NCBI GenBank assembly: GCA_025934495.1
Contig: JAICXY010000034.1
Coordinates: 1-33,157 of the forward strand
Direction of reading: 5' to 3'
DNA: 33,157 nt
Source: Candidatus Nitrosocosmicus sp.
GTDB taxonomy: Archaea; Thermoproteota; Nitrososphaeria; Nitrososphaerales; Nitrososphaeraceae
Shown: positions 8,139 through 16,082 of the stretch, in pieces
How the letters are laid out: each line of letters starts with the position of its first letter
Position numbering within the stretch: position 1 is the first letter of the stretch
The notes under the pieces: generated by a model
What the model saw: only the letters and a program-made list of their open reading frames with translations
Database searches by the model: none
Told to the model about the DNA's origin: nothing
Translations under genes and position numbers: made by a program

Positions 8139-9091
8139 AATTCATTATCCTATAGTTTACCAATCCCGATACAATATCTGATATCTTGTTATACTTTTTT
8201 AATCTGTTTCTAAACACCTCACATCCATTATCCTATATTTTTTCAATCTACAGATATAGTGTGCTCTATCACTATTCTTCTTTTGTTGGAATGATTTTTG
8301 TTGTAATCTTTTGCTTCGGGGACAATTGCAAATTTCTTTTCTTTTTATATGGTAAGGATGATAGTGTCCTGGATAATCCTTTTCTACGCCATATATCCAG
8401 GGTCAAATACATTAACAACCTTTTTGGCAGTAATGGGATGATTTTCTTTATATACTCAATATATAGTCATGTCTTCTTCCTCTTTTATGACCTGTTTTAT
8501 GCATGATTCCCATGGTTGTTAATCAAAAGATGTATCTTTACTATAGTATGTTTTTTCTTCTTGCCTCAAGAATAGTACATCTTTCTTTTGGTATTATCTA
8601 CAGGCCGTAGAATTTGCTGCTGTTTTGTCGAATCTATGAAAGATAGAAAGCTAGGAAAATATTGTTCAACCTCATCACTATTAGGAGCCTCTTTGTGATG
8701 TTGTATTTCTTTTGTGGAATTGGTATGCATTGTCCTATCAAGGATTCAATCTTTTGTAGATCTACATATGTTACTTATCCAAATCAAAGAGAAAGCCCGC
8801 TAGAGTATAGGTCATGTAAAGACGATAGTAAACAAGTAGCATTAGAAATCTATCTTTAACACCCAGTTTGAAAGGTCTACCTATAGCACCAGTATCTCGC
8901 TTTCCGTCTTTTCTTTTTGATAGACGCTTTATCTCACAGTCATGATATCTTTTTGTTATTTCCTTTTTGTAGATACCATCAAATTCTTGTACTGAAAGGC
9001 CGGCAGTGAACGATTTGAAAAGTATTGGTTTTCGCGATAAAATAGCATATGAAAGCAATAAAGGACAAGAAAATGATGTATCAATGGCCAC
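8139..9091 (-). pseudogene. Decayed IS5-group (DDE_4) transposase
   Basis: The reverse strand holds almost a full-length transposase in broken frames. The first 106 codons (9091-8771) are open and contain GRPFKLGVKDRFLMLLVYYR, LAGFLFDLDK, the helix-turn-helix N-terminal domain. The catalytic core follows in other frames: IDSTKQQ near 8637-8618, NTKRKMYYS and HLLINNHG, HKRGRRHDY, then KKVVNVFDPGYM and KDYNKNHSNKR. The C-terminal end has IEHTICRLKKYRIMD and VNYRIMN near 8275-8141. This order is that of the IS5-group DDE_Tnp_4 transposases. Several frameshifts and stops make it inactive. It begins 40 nt from another, plus-strand transposase fragment, suggesting repeated insertion at one place. 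Confidence 0.85.
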
Positions 9092-9130
9092 AAAGCTGTT
9101 TGAAGTAATTATGCAAGAGATCTAGTTATC

Positions 9131-9519
9131 AAACGACCTGCTGCTGATGTAACTGTATTCTTATCTACAACAAAAGAAAGAAGAAAAGAAAGAGAAAGAA
9201 TCAACAACACCTACATATGTCTTGATAGCGCATACAACTCTAAATCAACACGGCAGCGAATAATCAAACGGTGCTATATTCCTCATATACCCAATATAAA
9301 ATAAAGAGGTCAAGCGAAAGAAAGAGAAGATATACCAAAAGCAATAATTCTGTAAGAAATAAACGAGGGATAGTTGTATGGAAAGAACAAACTTATGATG
9401 TGGCATGACAGATTCAGAAAGAGTATACAAGGTATGAAAAGAAAGCAAAAGAGAACTAATTAGGTTTGGTACACCTATCGTGCAGCATCATAATATACAG
9501 AAAGATAATTTTGGGATAG
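9131..9519 (+). pseudogene. C-terminal fragment of IS5/IS4-type transposase
   Basis: The plus strand reads INNTYICLDSAYNSKSTR, RCYIPHIPNIK, stop, RGQAKERRYTKSNN, then in shifted frames MERTN, WHDRFRKS, TRYEKKAEN, LGLVHLSCSIIIYRKIILG. This matches the last third of IS5-family DDE transposases of the type ending in ER-T-N-SW-x-N-R-FR and L-x-L-x-C-x-I-I-x-x-R. The N-terminal two thirds are missing; the fragment starts 40 nt from the N-terminus of the oppositely oriented DDE_4 remnant. Inactive. Confidence 0.75.
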
Positions 9520-9710
9520 ACTCAAAGTAAAAATGGCATCCAATGTCTTCAGATACATAATCGAATATTAAGATTATTTCATTATTTTTATTTGTGGCAG
9601 TTTTTAGAATGTAATTTTATTTGACAGTAAAAGAAGGAATACAATTAATTGATTGGAAAAAATTATTCAAAAGCATTACATATAACAATATGAATTAACA
9701 TATTAGATAA

Positions 9711-9722
9711 AATACAAAAAAT
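9711..9722 (-). terminator. Oligo-T terminator of CDF gene
   Basis: Minus strand has T6 followed by a further T-rich stretch, about 40 nt after the CDF stop codon. Confidence 0.35.
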
Positions 9723-9760
9723 TAAGATGTATTTGGATCATACAAGTAATTTTTAATGTC

Positions 9761-11383
9761 TCAATCAGGTTCGGTATGTATTACTACTCGTGTAGCTCCA
9801 GTATTTTCCAAAATCAGATTTTGTATGCTGGTTGCTATCTGATGCGCAGTAACGACAGATAAATTTTTATTAAAAGAGTCATGTTCTAATTTTATATTAT
9901 TATCCATTTTAATATATGCCGGATTTAATTTAATAGTTAGGGTAATATGGATTTCATTACCTGCGAACACCAAAGCAATATCTTTACAATCAGAAACACC
10001 ATTTACAGATAATGCAATATCCTTTATTTTATTTGTAAAAGATTGATCTGTTTTTTCCTCTTTCCCTATAGAGTTTTCAATATCTATTTCTGTTTCAATA
10101 TGAGTAGTAATGTTTTTTATACTTGCAATATCTTCCTTTATTTTTCGCTCAAAATCATCAATGATATCATGTGCTGTTTTTAAATCCAACATGCTATCTA
10201 TTTGAACATCCAAATAAAGATGCAAATATATATTAGAATTATCATGCACTCCTGCAAAAGTATTAGAGGAATTTTCTTGTTTTTTTAAGGATTTTACATT
10301 TTGATCAAAAGGGGTAGAAAGATAAAGAGAATGAATATTTTTTATAGCAGGGTAATTTGTAGCTATTAACCTTATTTTGTCTTTTATTGTTTCAGTTAAA
10401 TCATCTTCAACTGCGTCAACATGAACTACAACATCTGAATTTGGCAATATTTCGCCTTTTATTTTATTCTCGACATTAGTTGCTATTCTATGTGCTTTAT
10501 CATGAGTAAAAATCCTTGGAACAGCAATATGTAAATCAACAAACGTTTCAGAACTCACAGTTCTTACACGAACACTATGAACATTTTTTACTCCTTCAAA
10601 TCCGGTTATGGATTCTAATATTTGGCCTTGGATACCCTTAGGAGCTTTATCTAAAAGTACATCCAGCGTCCTTCTTCCTAGACCTAGAGAAGTATAAACA
10701 ATTACACCAGCCACAATAATTGCAGCATAAGAATCAGCATTTGGAATTCCAAATAAAAAAACAAAAACCAAACCCACTAGTACAATACCTGAAGTCAGCA
10801 TATCGGTTTTAAAATGCAATGCATCAGCTTCTAGTGCTTGACTTCCGTATTTGCGAGATATCTTGTAGAGTGCTTTTGAGCGTCCATAATCTACCATGAT
10901 GGAACCAATCATAATGGCAAATGAGAAAATAGTGATTTCGGGTTCTCTATGAATAACAAAAATTCTTTGCATACCTTCATAAAAAATCCATCCAGCAATT
11001 ACAAATAATAGAATTGTTTCCGCAAGGCTGGTTAAACTTTCAAATTTTGCATAACCATATGGATGTTCTAAATCAGGTGGCCTTATTGCCATTCTTATTG
11101 CATATAATGTCATAATTGCAGCCATTATATCCAATCCTGAATGCATTGCTTCAGATAAGATTCCAAGACTCCCCGTCACCACAGCTATTATTAGTTTAAA
11201 GAGGGCCAAGGAGGCAGAAGCAATGATTGATATCAAAGCAATTTTGGTCTTTTCATTGTATTTATACTTTAATTTAGTAACATCTATACCGGATACACTA
11301 TTATTTCTTTGATGATCCTTTAGATAATTAAAATCATTATCATTTTTTGATCTATTAGGATTATTACCTTTTCCCTTGACCAC
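9761..11383 (-). CDS. Cation diffusion facilitator with triplicated C-terminal domain
   Basis: A 540-residue CDF metal/H+ antiporter, which exports Zn2+ or similar ions from the cytoplasm. Residues 1-45 are hydrophilic; six membrane helices span about 47-235. Metal-site motifs are H81-x-x-x-D85 (HSGLD, TM2) and H190-x-x-x-D194 (HFKTD, TM5), the HD-HD set usual for Zn-transporting members. EHPYGYAKFES (106-116) is the conserved cytoplasmic loop. Most CDFs have one ferredoxin-like C-terminal domain of about 80 residues; here the tail is about 290 residues and seems to hold three: 262-326, 347-434 and 463-540, each ending in an AH-I (KAHRIATNVENKI, TAHDIIDDFERKI, TAHQIATSIQNLI) helix and a V-x-H-x-E/D-like strand. 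GTG start, supported by a TATA box 27 nt upstream. Confidence 0.9.
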   Translation of the reverse strand: MVKGKGNNPNRSKNDNDFNYLKDHQRNNSVSGIDVTKLKYKYNEKTKIALISIIASASLALFKLIIAVVTGSLGILSEAMHSGLDIMAAIMTLYAIRMAIRPPDLEHPYGYAKFESLTSLAETILLFVIAGWIFYEGMQRIFVIHREPEITIFSFAIMIGSIMVDYGRSKALYKISRKYGSQALEADALHFKTDMLTSGIVLVGLVFVFLFGIPNADSYAAIIVAGVIVYTSLGLGRRTLDVLLDKAPKGIQGQILESITGFEGVKNVHSVRVRTVSSETFVDLHIAVPRIFTHDKAHRIATNVENKIKGEILPNSDVVVHVDAVEDDLTETIKDKIRLIATNYPAIKNIHSLYLSTPFDQNVKSLKKQENSSNTFAGVHDNSNIYLHLYLDVQIDSMLDLKTAHDIIDDFERKIKEDIASIKNITTHIETEIDIENSIGKEEKTDQSFTNKIKDIALSVNGVSDCKDIALVFAGNEIHITLTIKLNPAYIKMDNNIKLEHDSFNKNLSVVTAHQIATSIQNLILENTGATRVVIHTEPD

Positions 11384-11409
11384 TAATGTAAATAAAATAA
11401 AGAATTGTC

Positions 11410-11417
11410 ATATATAA
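11410..11417 (-). promoter_or_regulatory. TATA box of CDF gene
   Basis: Minus-strand TTATATAT, 27-34 nt before the GTG start at 11383. This supports the GTG start and a leaderless transcript. Confidence 0.5.
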
Positions 11418-11479
11418 CATATTTGATAAACTACCTACCTTAAGTTAACGGAGCCGGTAGAATAATACTCTCTCTCTCT

Positions 11480-11497
11480 TTCTCATTCAAATGAGAA
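11480..11497. promoter_or_regulatory. Perfect 8+2+8 dyad upstream of CDF gene
   Basis: TTCTCATTCAAATGAGAA is a perfect inverted repeat with a 2-nt centre, flanked by a CT-repeat tract (about 11468-11480). It lies about 65 nt upstream of the CDF TATA box, a position suited to an activator or to a regulator of an unseen divergent transcript. The bound protein is unknown. Confidence 0.35.
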
Positions 11498-12200
11498 CCA
11501 AATAAAAAAATATCAACAAACTGTTATAAAGTAAATCACATTAATACCAAAAAAGATATTTCTTTCAACTTAATTAATCATAGCTTAATGAATAATCGCA
11601 AAAAAAAGACATGAAAACTGCGTTATTGCACAATTTAAAAAACAATTAAAATCATACACTATTTAGGACAATGATGATCTAACAATCCATATAAAAAAGC
11701 ACATAAAAACCTTTTTCTGATTTATTACTTAGGCATTTTTAAATAAATTTATATTAATTTAATGCTTAACCATCAACTTCACAGAAAAAATAGGCAAATT
11801 GTAACTGCTAGAAAGTTAAACATTAGACCACATTAAAATCCAAAATCACTCTCAAAATAAGGTTAAAAAGAATTCCATACGATCTGATTACGATAGAGCA
11901 ATACCTTCTACGAATAGATTTGATACTAGCAAGGTAAAAAAAGACAATTTAAAATAATTAACTGAGGAAATTGGAGTATGATTAATGAAACTAAAAAATT
12001 GAAAAAAAACTTTTACAAATATGGGTAATTTTTCTTTAAAACGGTAGTAACAAATATAGGGCATTTAAAGTTTTATTTTGATTCATTAATTTTCATTCAA
12101 TCAATAAATATATTATTTTCAGAATATCTTTAGTTTTTTTTAAAAATATGGAATAAACCCTTTTCCATTAAGATATATAAAAATTTTTAACAAAAACATT
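11498..12200. other. Long AT-rich spacer, nothing recognised
   Basis: About 700 nt with stops in every frame. No tRNA cloverleaf or transposase similarity found by reading. Confidence 0.4.
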
Positions 12201-12210
12201 TTATAAAATA
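12201..12210 (+). promoter_or_regulatory. TATA box of 47-aa gene
   Basis: TTATAAAATA, 21-30 nt before the ATG at 12231; canonical leaderless spacing. Confidence 0.5.
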
Positions 12211-12230
12211 ATGTAGTAGAATTACTACCT

Positions 12231-12374
12231 ATGTGCGACCTTACAGACTTTCAAATTGAAAAACAACTAGTAAAGAAAAAAATTCAAAAGACGGAAGAAG
12301 ACTGGGAATCGGAACCCGAACTTGAAAAGGTTTCAGTACGACAAGAAGAACAACCTATCGAAATATCCCAGTAA
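12231..12374 (+). CDS. Small acidic hypothetical protein (47 aa)
   Basis: A 47-residue ORF opening with MCDLTDF and continuing with a charged helix (IEKQLVKKKIQKTEEDWESE) and an acidic, Gln/Glu-rich end. It has an ATG with a well-placed TATA box, and its codon pattern (GAA, AAA, CAA with G/C at second positions) is unlike the surrounding spacer. No family recognised. The composition suggests a soluble, perhaps partly disordered, small protein. It is too short for length-based ORF calling, so the call depends on the promoter spacing. Confidence 0.5.
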   Translation: MCDLTDFQIEKQLVKKKIQKTEEDWESEPELEKVSVRQEEQPIEISQ

Positions 12375-12629
12375 ACTTTTATAAATAGATAAAGATAAAA
12401 ATTAACAAATATAAAATACAAACAACTATTTTTTATTTTTAATCAAGTAATAGATAATTGGCATTCTATCAGTTTTATTATCAACACAATTGCCATAATC
12501 TAAATTCCATAATGGCGGTTTTAGAATTGGGATAAATATATATTTTAACATTATCGATTAAAAAGAAATTCTAATACTACAACAAATAAAAATAAATTAT
12601 TATGAACTACAACAGTAATTATATAACAA

Positions 12630-12941
12630 TTGAAAAATCCGATATCGTGTGATTCAAGGAATCGAGCATATAAGAATGGTAAGACTTTTGAAGATTGTAA
12701 AGCTGAAGCAAGAAAAAAAACACAAATGCTATCCAACGAAATACAAACAAATAATGAAATTTCATGGAAATATATATTGGAAGTAGCAAACCATGACGAA
12801 ATAGTTTATAAATTGACCTTAAAGTATCTACGAGAAATGGGGTATAACATAGGCAATTATTTATCACCCAAAGTAATAAAAAACTACAACAACAGTACCA
12901 ACAGTAGTAGTAGTAGTAGTAGCAACAACAATAAAGAGTAA
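12630..12941 (+). CDS. Hypothetical protein with Ser/Asn-repeat tail
   Basis: A 103-residue ORF with a TTG start just after an in-frame stop. The first 80 residues look like a compact helical protein (EDCKAEARKKTQMLSNEIQ, then ISWKYILEVANHDEIVYKLTLKYLREMG). The last 20 residues are a low-complexity run of Ser and Asn coded by an AGT triplet repeat (six units at 12903-12920), which may vary in length between strains. No family recognised. The opposite strand is also open here (12619-12984) but encodes an implausible Tyr/Cys run, the antisense of the repeat. The true start is uncertain. Confidence 0.5.
   Translation: MKNPISCDSRNRAYKNGKTFEDCKAEARKKTQMLSNEIQTNNEISWKYILEVANHDEIVYKLTLKYLREMGYNIGNYLSPKVIKNYNNSTNSSSSSSSNNNKE
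12903..12923 (+). repeat. AGT trinucleotide repeat inside a coding region
   Basis: Six AGT units followed by AGC, coding for seven Ser near the C-terminus of the 103-aa protein. Slippage would change length without a frameshift. Confidence 0.8.
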
Positions 12942-13204
12942 CCAAGAAAACAATAGCAATTTCCCGACAATAGATAAACAACAATATTATTTTAAATACA
13001 TCTTAAATTAGTTTAACAATTTTTAATAAGATTGCCAAATTTGAATAATCCAGTAATTTTAGGTAAACATTATATTTCATTATTGTTCCACCAGCCATAT
13101 GAAGATAATCAGTTAATAATTCAAATCTCTATTATAATAATCAACTACTGGTACCAATAATAAAAATTTTAGTTTACAATCTTTTATTGGATACAGAAAA
13201 AGTA

Positions 13205-13420
13205 ACAATCAAAGTTTGAGTCCATCTTTTATGTACTGCTGAGTTGTTCTTTCAATAATGCTTTTCATTCCTAAATTCAAAGAATGAATATGATTATCCA
13301 TCTTTAGGAATCTACATGCTTGAGTGGATACCATGTGCCATCACCATTTGTGGAAGCTGGATATTCGTCATATTCAGTTACAATGTTTCGCATAAATCAT
13401 TCTGTTACAACAAACATACT
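13205..13420 (-). pseudogene. Fragment of IS6/IS240-like DDE transposase
   Basis: The reverse strand in shifted frames reads YPASTNGDGTWYP near 13365-13325, then TQACRFLKMDNHIHSLNLG and KSIIERTTQQYIKDG (about 13325-13210). The order G-G-TWYP, ACRFL, H-x-IHS and SIIERT-x-QYIKD is that of the C-terminal catalytic part of archaeal IS6/IS240-type DDE transposases, with ERT carrying the last Glu. The upstream sequence to about 13620 also reads as protein-like on the minus strand (GCKSTNPEIKEEYLKYPC) but cannot be assigned. Several stops and frame changes show it is inactive. Confidence 0.6.
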
Positions 13421-13465
13421 TGTATTTTGATATGTTAATTGAAGGGATTTCTCGATCTTTTGTTG

Positions 13466-13489
13466 GTTTGATAGTTTGATAGTTTGATA
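13466..13489. repeat. Triple 8-bp tandem repeat
   Basis: GTTTGATA is repeated three times without interruption within decayed transposase-like sequence. Probably slippage. Confidence 0.85.
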
Positions 13490-13831
13490 GTAACCTAAAG
13501 CCATATCAATTCACCGTAGGTTTTTATAGCAATTATATCATTTTGCATACAAGGATATTTTAAATATTCTTCTTTAATTTCTGGGTTTGTACTTTTGCAT
13601 CCTTCAATTCCAGATTGAAACATGACTTATCTTTACTAAAAGTAAAAAAGAAAGATAATGCTTTGGCAGCATTTCTAAATGATAATTTAGAAAGGAAAGA
13701 TATAATCTATAACATATAATTTGGATAGATAGTATAATTCTAATTTAGTCATAAAGGAGTTAGGTATATTCAAGATATAGGTTTTCCAAGGTAACATGAC
13801 TATACAACAAATATATATTAAATTATACCCA

Positions 13832-14746
13832 TCACTCACATTTATAAACACCAATGTAAGAATTTATTCGTGATATTGTTTCATCAATGTATTCTTTGTC
13901 TATTTCAAATCCCACAAAAGAAACTCCCAATCGACTTGAAGCAATTGCTGTTGAGCCGATACCCAAGAATGGATCCATAACTACCATTTCTTCTTTTACC
14001 CCATGTAACTTTATACACATTTCAGGCAATTTAATAGGAAATGTAGCAGGATGAGGTCGTTCTTTTTTTATTTGGATTGTATCATAAGGAATGAACCATG
14101 TATTCCCACGGTCTCTTTTATCTTGCTTTGCATGTTTCCAACGTCCAATATTTGATTTATCTTGATAGGGAACTCCAACAGACAATTTATCTAGATGAGA
14201 TTTACCTTCTTTAGTAAAATGAAATATATATTCATGACAATCATTAAGAAATCTTGTACTCATTATCGGTTTGAAATGGCCAACAGCAACATCCCCAACA
14301 ACGTTCGGATATTTACCTACATCTTGTTTATTAATTGCTATGGATTTTATCCAATGAATTACATTTTGTAATACAAAATATTTTCTGAGAACATTTGCCA
14401 CGTCCCATGCAAACCATTGATCAGTAGGTTTATTACCAACGTTTAAAAAAAAGGAGCCACCATCTTTAAGGACATTTTTGATAGTACAACATATTTCTTT
14501 TAGCCAAAAAAGATATCTCTCTCGAGGCAATTTATCGTGATATGTATTATAATTTATTCCAATATTATATGGAGGCGAGGTCACAACAACATCAATTGAA
14601 TTTTTTTTAATATCATCATTTATTCCACTTAGACAATCTTTATGGAAAAATTCAAGGATAGAGTTATTTTGCATAGTGATTACTTTATACGATTTTTTAT
14701 TTGAAGTCACTTGTATTATTATTCTATCAAACATTGAATATTGCAT
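13832..14746 (-). CDS. Beta-class DNA methyltransferase (N4-C or N6-A)
   Basis: A 304-residue SAM-dependent DNA amino-methyltransferase. The catalytic motif IV is TSPPYNIG at 56-63, near the N-terminus. The SAM-binding motif I is DPFLGIGST at 258-266, followed by GFEIDKEY (279-286), near the C-terminus. This order defines the beta class. SPPY in place of DPPY is common in N4-cytosine enzymes but does not settle the base. [13 protein letters not shown] (230-242) is the conserved segment before motif I. Homologues usually begin close to the sequence after residue 25, so the Met at 14674 is an alternative start. No restriction endonuclease gene is adjacent; the flanks are decayed transposases. 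It could be an orphan methyltransferase that marks the host genome. Confidence 0.88.
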   Translation of the reverse strand: MQYSMFDRIIIQVTSNKKSYKVITMQNNSILEFFHKDCLSGINDDIKKNSIDVVVTSPPYNIGINYNTYHDKLPRERYLFWLKEICCTIKNVLKDGGSFFLNVGNKPTDQWFAWDVANVLRKYFVLQNVIHWIKSIAINKQDVGKYPNVVGDVAVGHFKPIMSTRFLNDCHEYIFHFTKEGKSHLDKLSVGVPYQDKSNIGRWKHAKQDKRDRGNTWFIPYDTIQIKKERPHPATFPIKLPEMCIKLHGVKEEMVVMDPFLGIGSTAIASSRLGVSFVGFEIDKEYIDETISRINSYIGVYKCE

Positions 14747-14950
14747 ATAATTAAGACTTTTCTAACAAAGGTTAAGAAAAACAATAGACAAATATCTTTT
14801 ATATAATTAAAATTTTTCGCAAAAGTGAAAGATTAGAGATTTATCACAATTTAACAAAAAGATGGATTTTCATAGTATATCAATAGAAAAAGACATATTA
14901 AAAAGAGAAATTCTATCTAAAAGCAAATTACAAATATAAAATCAGATAGC

Positions 14951-15319
14951 ATGACAACAGCCGCAGCAACAATAGGCAAGTTATTTGCTGATGGCGCCTA
15001 TGATAACAATGAGATTTTTAGACACTTAGGAAACAATGGAATCCTACCATGCATAAAAGTAAGAAAGAATGCTAGAATAAGATGGAAAAAAGGAAAAGAA
15101 AATATTATTAGAAATCTATCGTGTTAGAACAGAAAAATGATTTATAAAAATGGAAATACAGCATGGTAAGCTATGGAAATAGGTAGATAGTAGGAGCGGT
15201 GTTCTCTTGTTTAAAGAGAATGTTTGATGGTGAATATGTTTACTCTGTTAAACTGAAAAATATGATAAAGGAAATGATATTGAAAACATCATTGTATAAC
15301 ATGATTATATCTATTTAGG
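14951..15319 (+). pseudogene. C-terminal fragment of IS4/IS5-type (DDE_1) transposase
   Basis: The plus strand reads KLFADGAYDNNEIFRHLGNN and GILPCIKVRKNARIRWKKG with no break to about 15125. Shifted frames then give RNLSVLEQK, GNRWIVESVFSCLKRMF, GEYVYSVKLKNMIKEM and SLYNMIISI. DGAYD carries the second catalytic Asp and the W-x-VE-S-V-FS-x-x-KR-x-FGE segment the final Glu, as in DDE_Tnp_1 transposases of the IS4/IS5 groups. The N-terminal half is missing and there are several stops. It belongs to a different subgroup from the 9131-9519 fragment. Confidence 0.78.
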
Positions 15320-15563
15320 CAAAATAGATGATAGTAAAATCAGAAATTATAGGAATCATGCAACAAAGCAAATCAAACTTTAGAAAAGATTTTTATCTAA
15401 TAGATATATTGTTGCAATAGTCTGATAGCAGTTTGTTACGGTTTTGTATCATATAAAAAAAATCATGAAAACTAATATGATATGTTAAAGAAATAGTATT
15501 ATTTAACGTGGTTCTGGATATGGGATAATTATTTTATGAGAATAATGAAAGTAAAAATAAGTA

Positions 15564-16082
15564 TTATCCTAGGATCGCCACAACATCATTCCTAGATATG
15601 CTTTGACCTTCCTTTATTCTTAATTCTTTAACAATGCCATCTCTATGAGATTTTATAGCTACCTGCATTTTCATCGATTCTAAAACTACTACATTATCAC
15701 CTTTTTTAATTGAATCGCCTTTTTTAATTGAAATAGATATCACCCTCCCAGGGATTTGACTTGAAATAGAATTTTGAGAAGATGGACCACCGGCTCCACT
15801 ACGACTAGGAGATTTTTCAAGGATTTCGGTGAGTATTGAATGTTTTTGTAATGTTAAAGGATTTCCATTTATCAATATCTTTAATTCAGTACTAGTTGAC
15901 TCTAATACTCTAACTTCACAAAAGGTATTATCAAAGATAAATTCAATTATATTACTTTTAAAATTGATTAATTTAACCGTATGTTTATTGTCATCAATAA
16001 GTAATATCAAATTATTATTTTTATCAAATTTAACAATTTCACCATGAAAAATATTTTCAAGATCGCCCGCTTTAATATCCAT
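15564..16082 (-). CDS. accB: Biotin carboxyl carrier protein of acyl-CoA carboxylase
   Basis: A 172-residue carrier that is biotinylated and shuttles the carboxyl group between biotin carboxylase and carboxyltransferase. Residues 1-90 form a poorly conserved N-terminal domain; 91-108 is a Ser/Gly/Pro linker; 109-172 is the biotinyl domain, with ESMKM at 135-139 and the biotin-accepting Lys at 138. PGRVISI at its start and IKEGQ-x4-NDV near its end are family features. The ATG overlaps the stop codon of the biotin carboxylase gene by one base, showing translational coupling. Together with the two upstream genes it makes a complete acetyl/propionyl-CoA carboxylase. No biotin ligase is encoded in the window. 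Confidence 0.93.
   Translation of the reverse strand: MDIKAGDLENIFHGEIVKFDKNNNLILLIDDNKHTVKLINFKSNIIEFIFDNTFCEVRVLESTSTELKILINGNPLTLQKHSILTEILEKSPSRSGAGGPSSQNSISSQIPGRVISISIKKGDSIKKGDNVVVLESMKMQVAIKSHRDGIVKELRIKEGQSISRNDVVAILG

Noticed and set aside
8186-8859. Plus-strand ORFs of 106 and 65 codons
   Set aside because: They are shadows of the minus-strand DDE_4 transposase remnant, whose motifs are clear on the other strand.
9245-9448. 67-codon minus-strand ORF
   Set aside because: Antisense of the plus-strand transposase fragment at 9131-9519.
12551-12984. Minus-strand ORFs rich in Tyr, Cys and Phe opposite the 103-aa gene
   Set aside because: The Tyr/Cys runs are the antisense of the AGT/AAC repeat, and the rest has no protein-like pattern.
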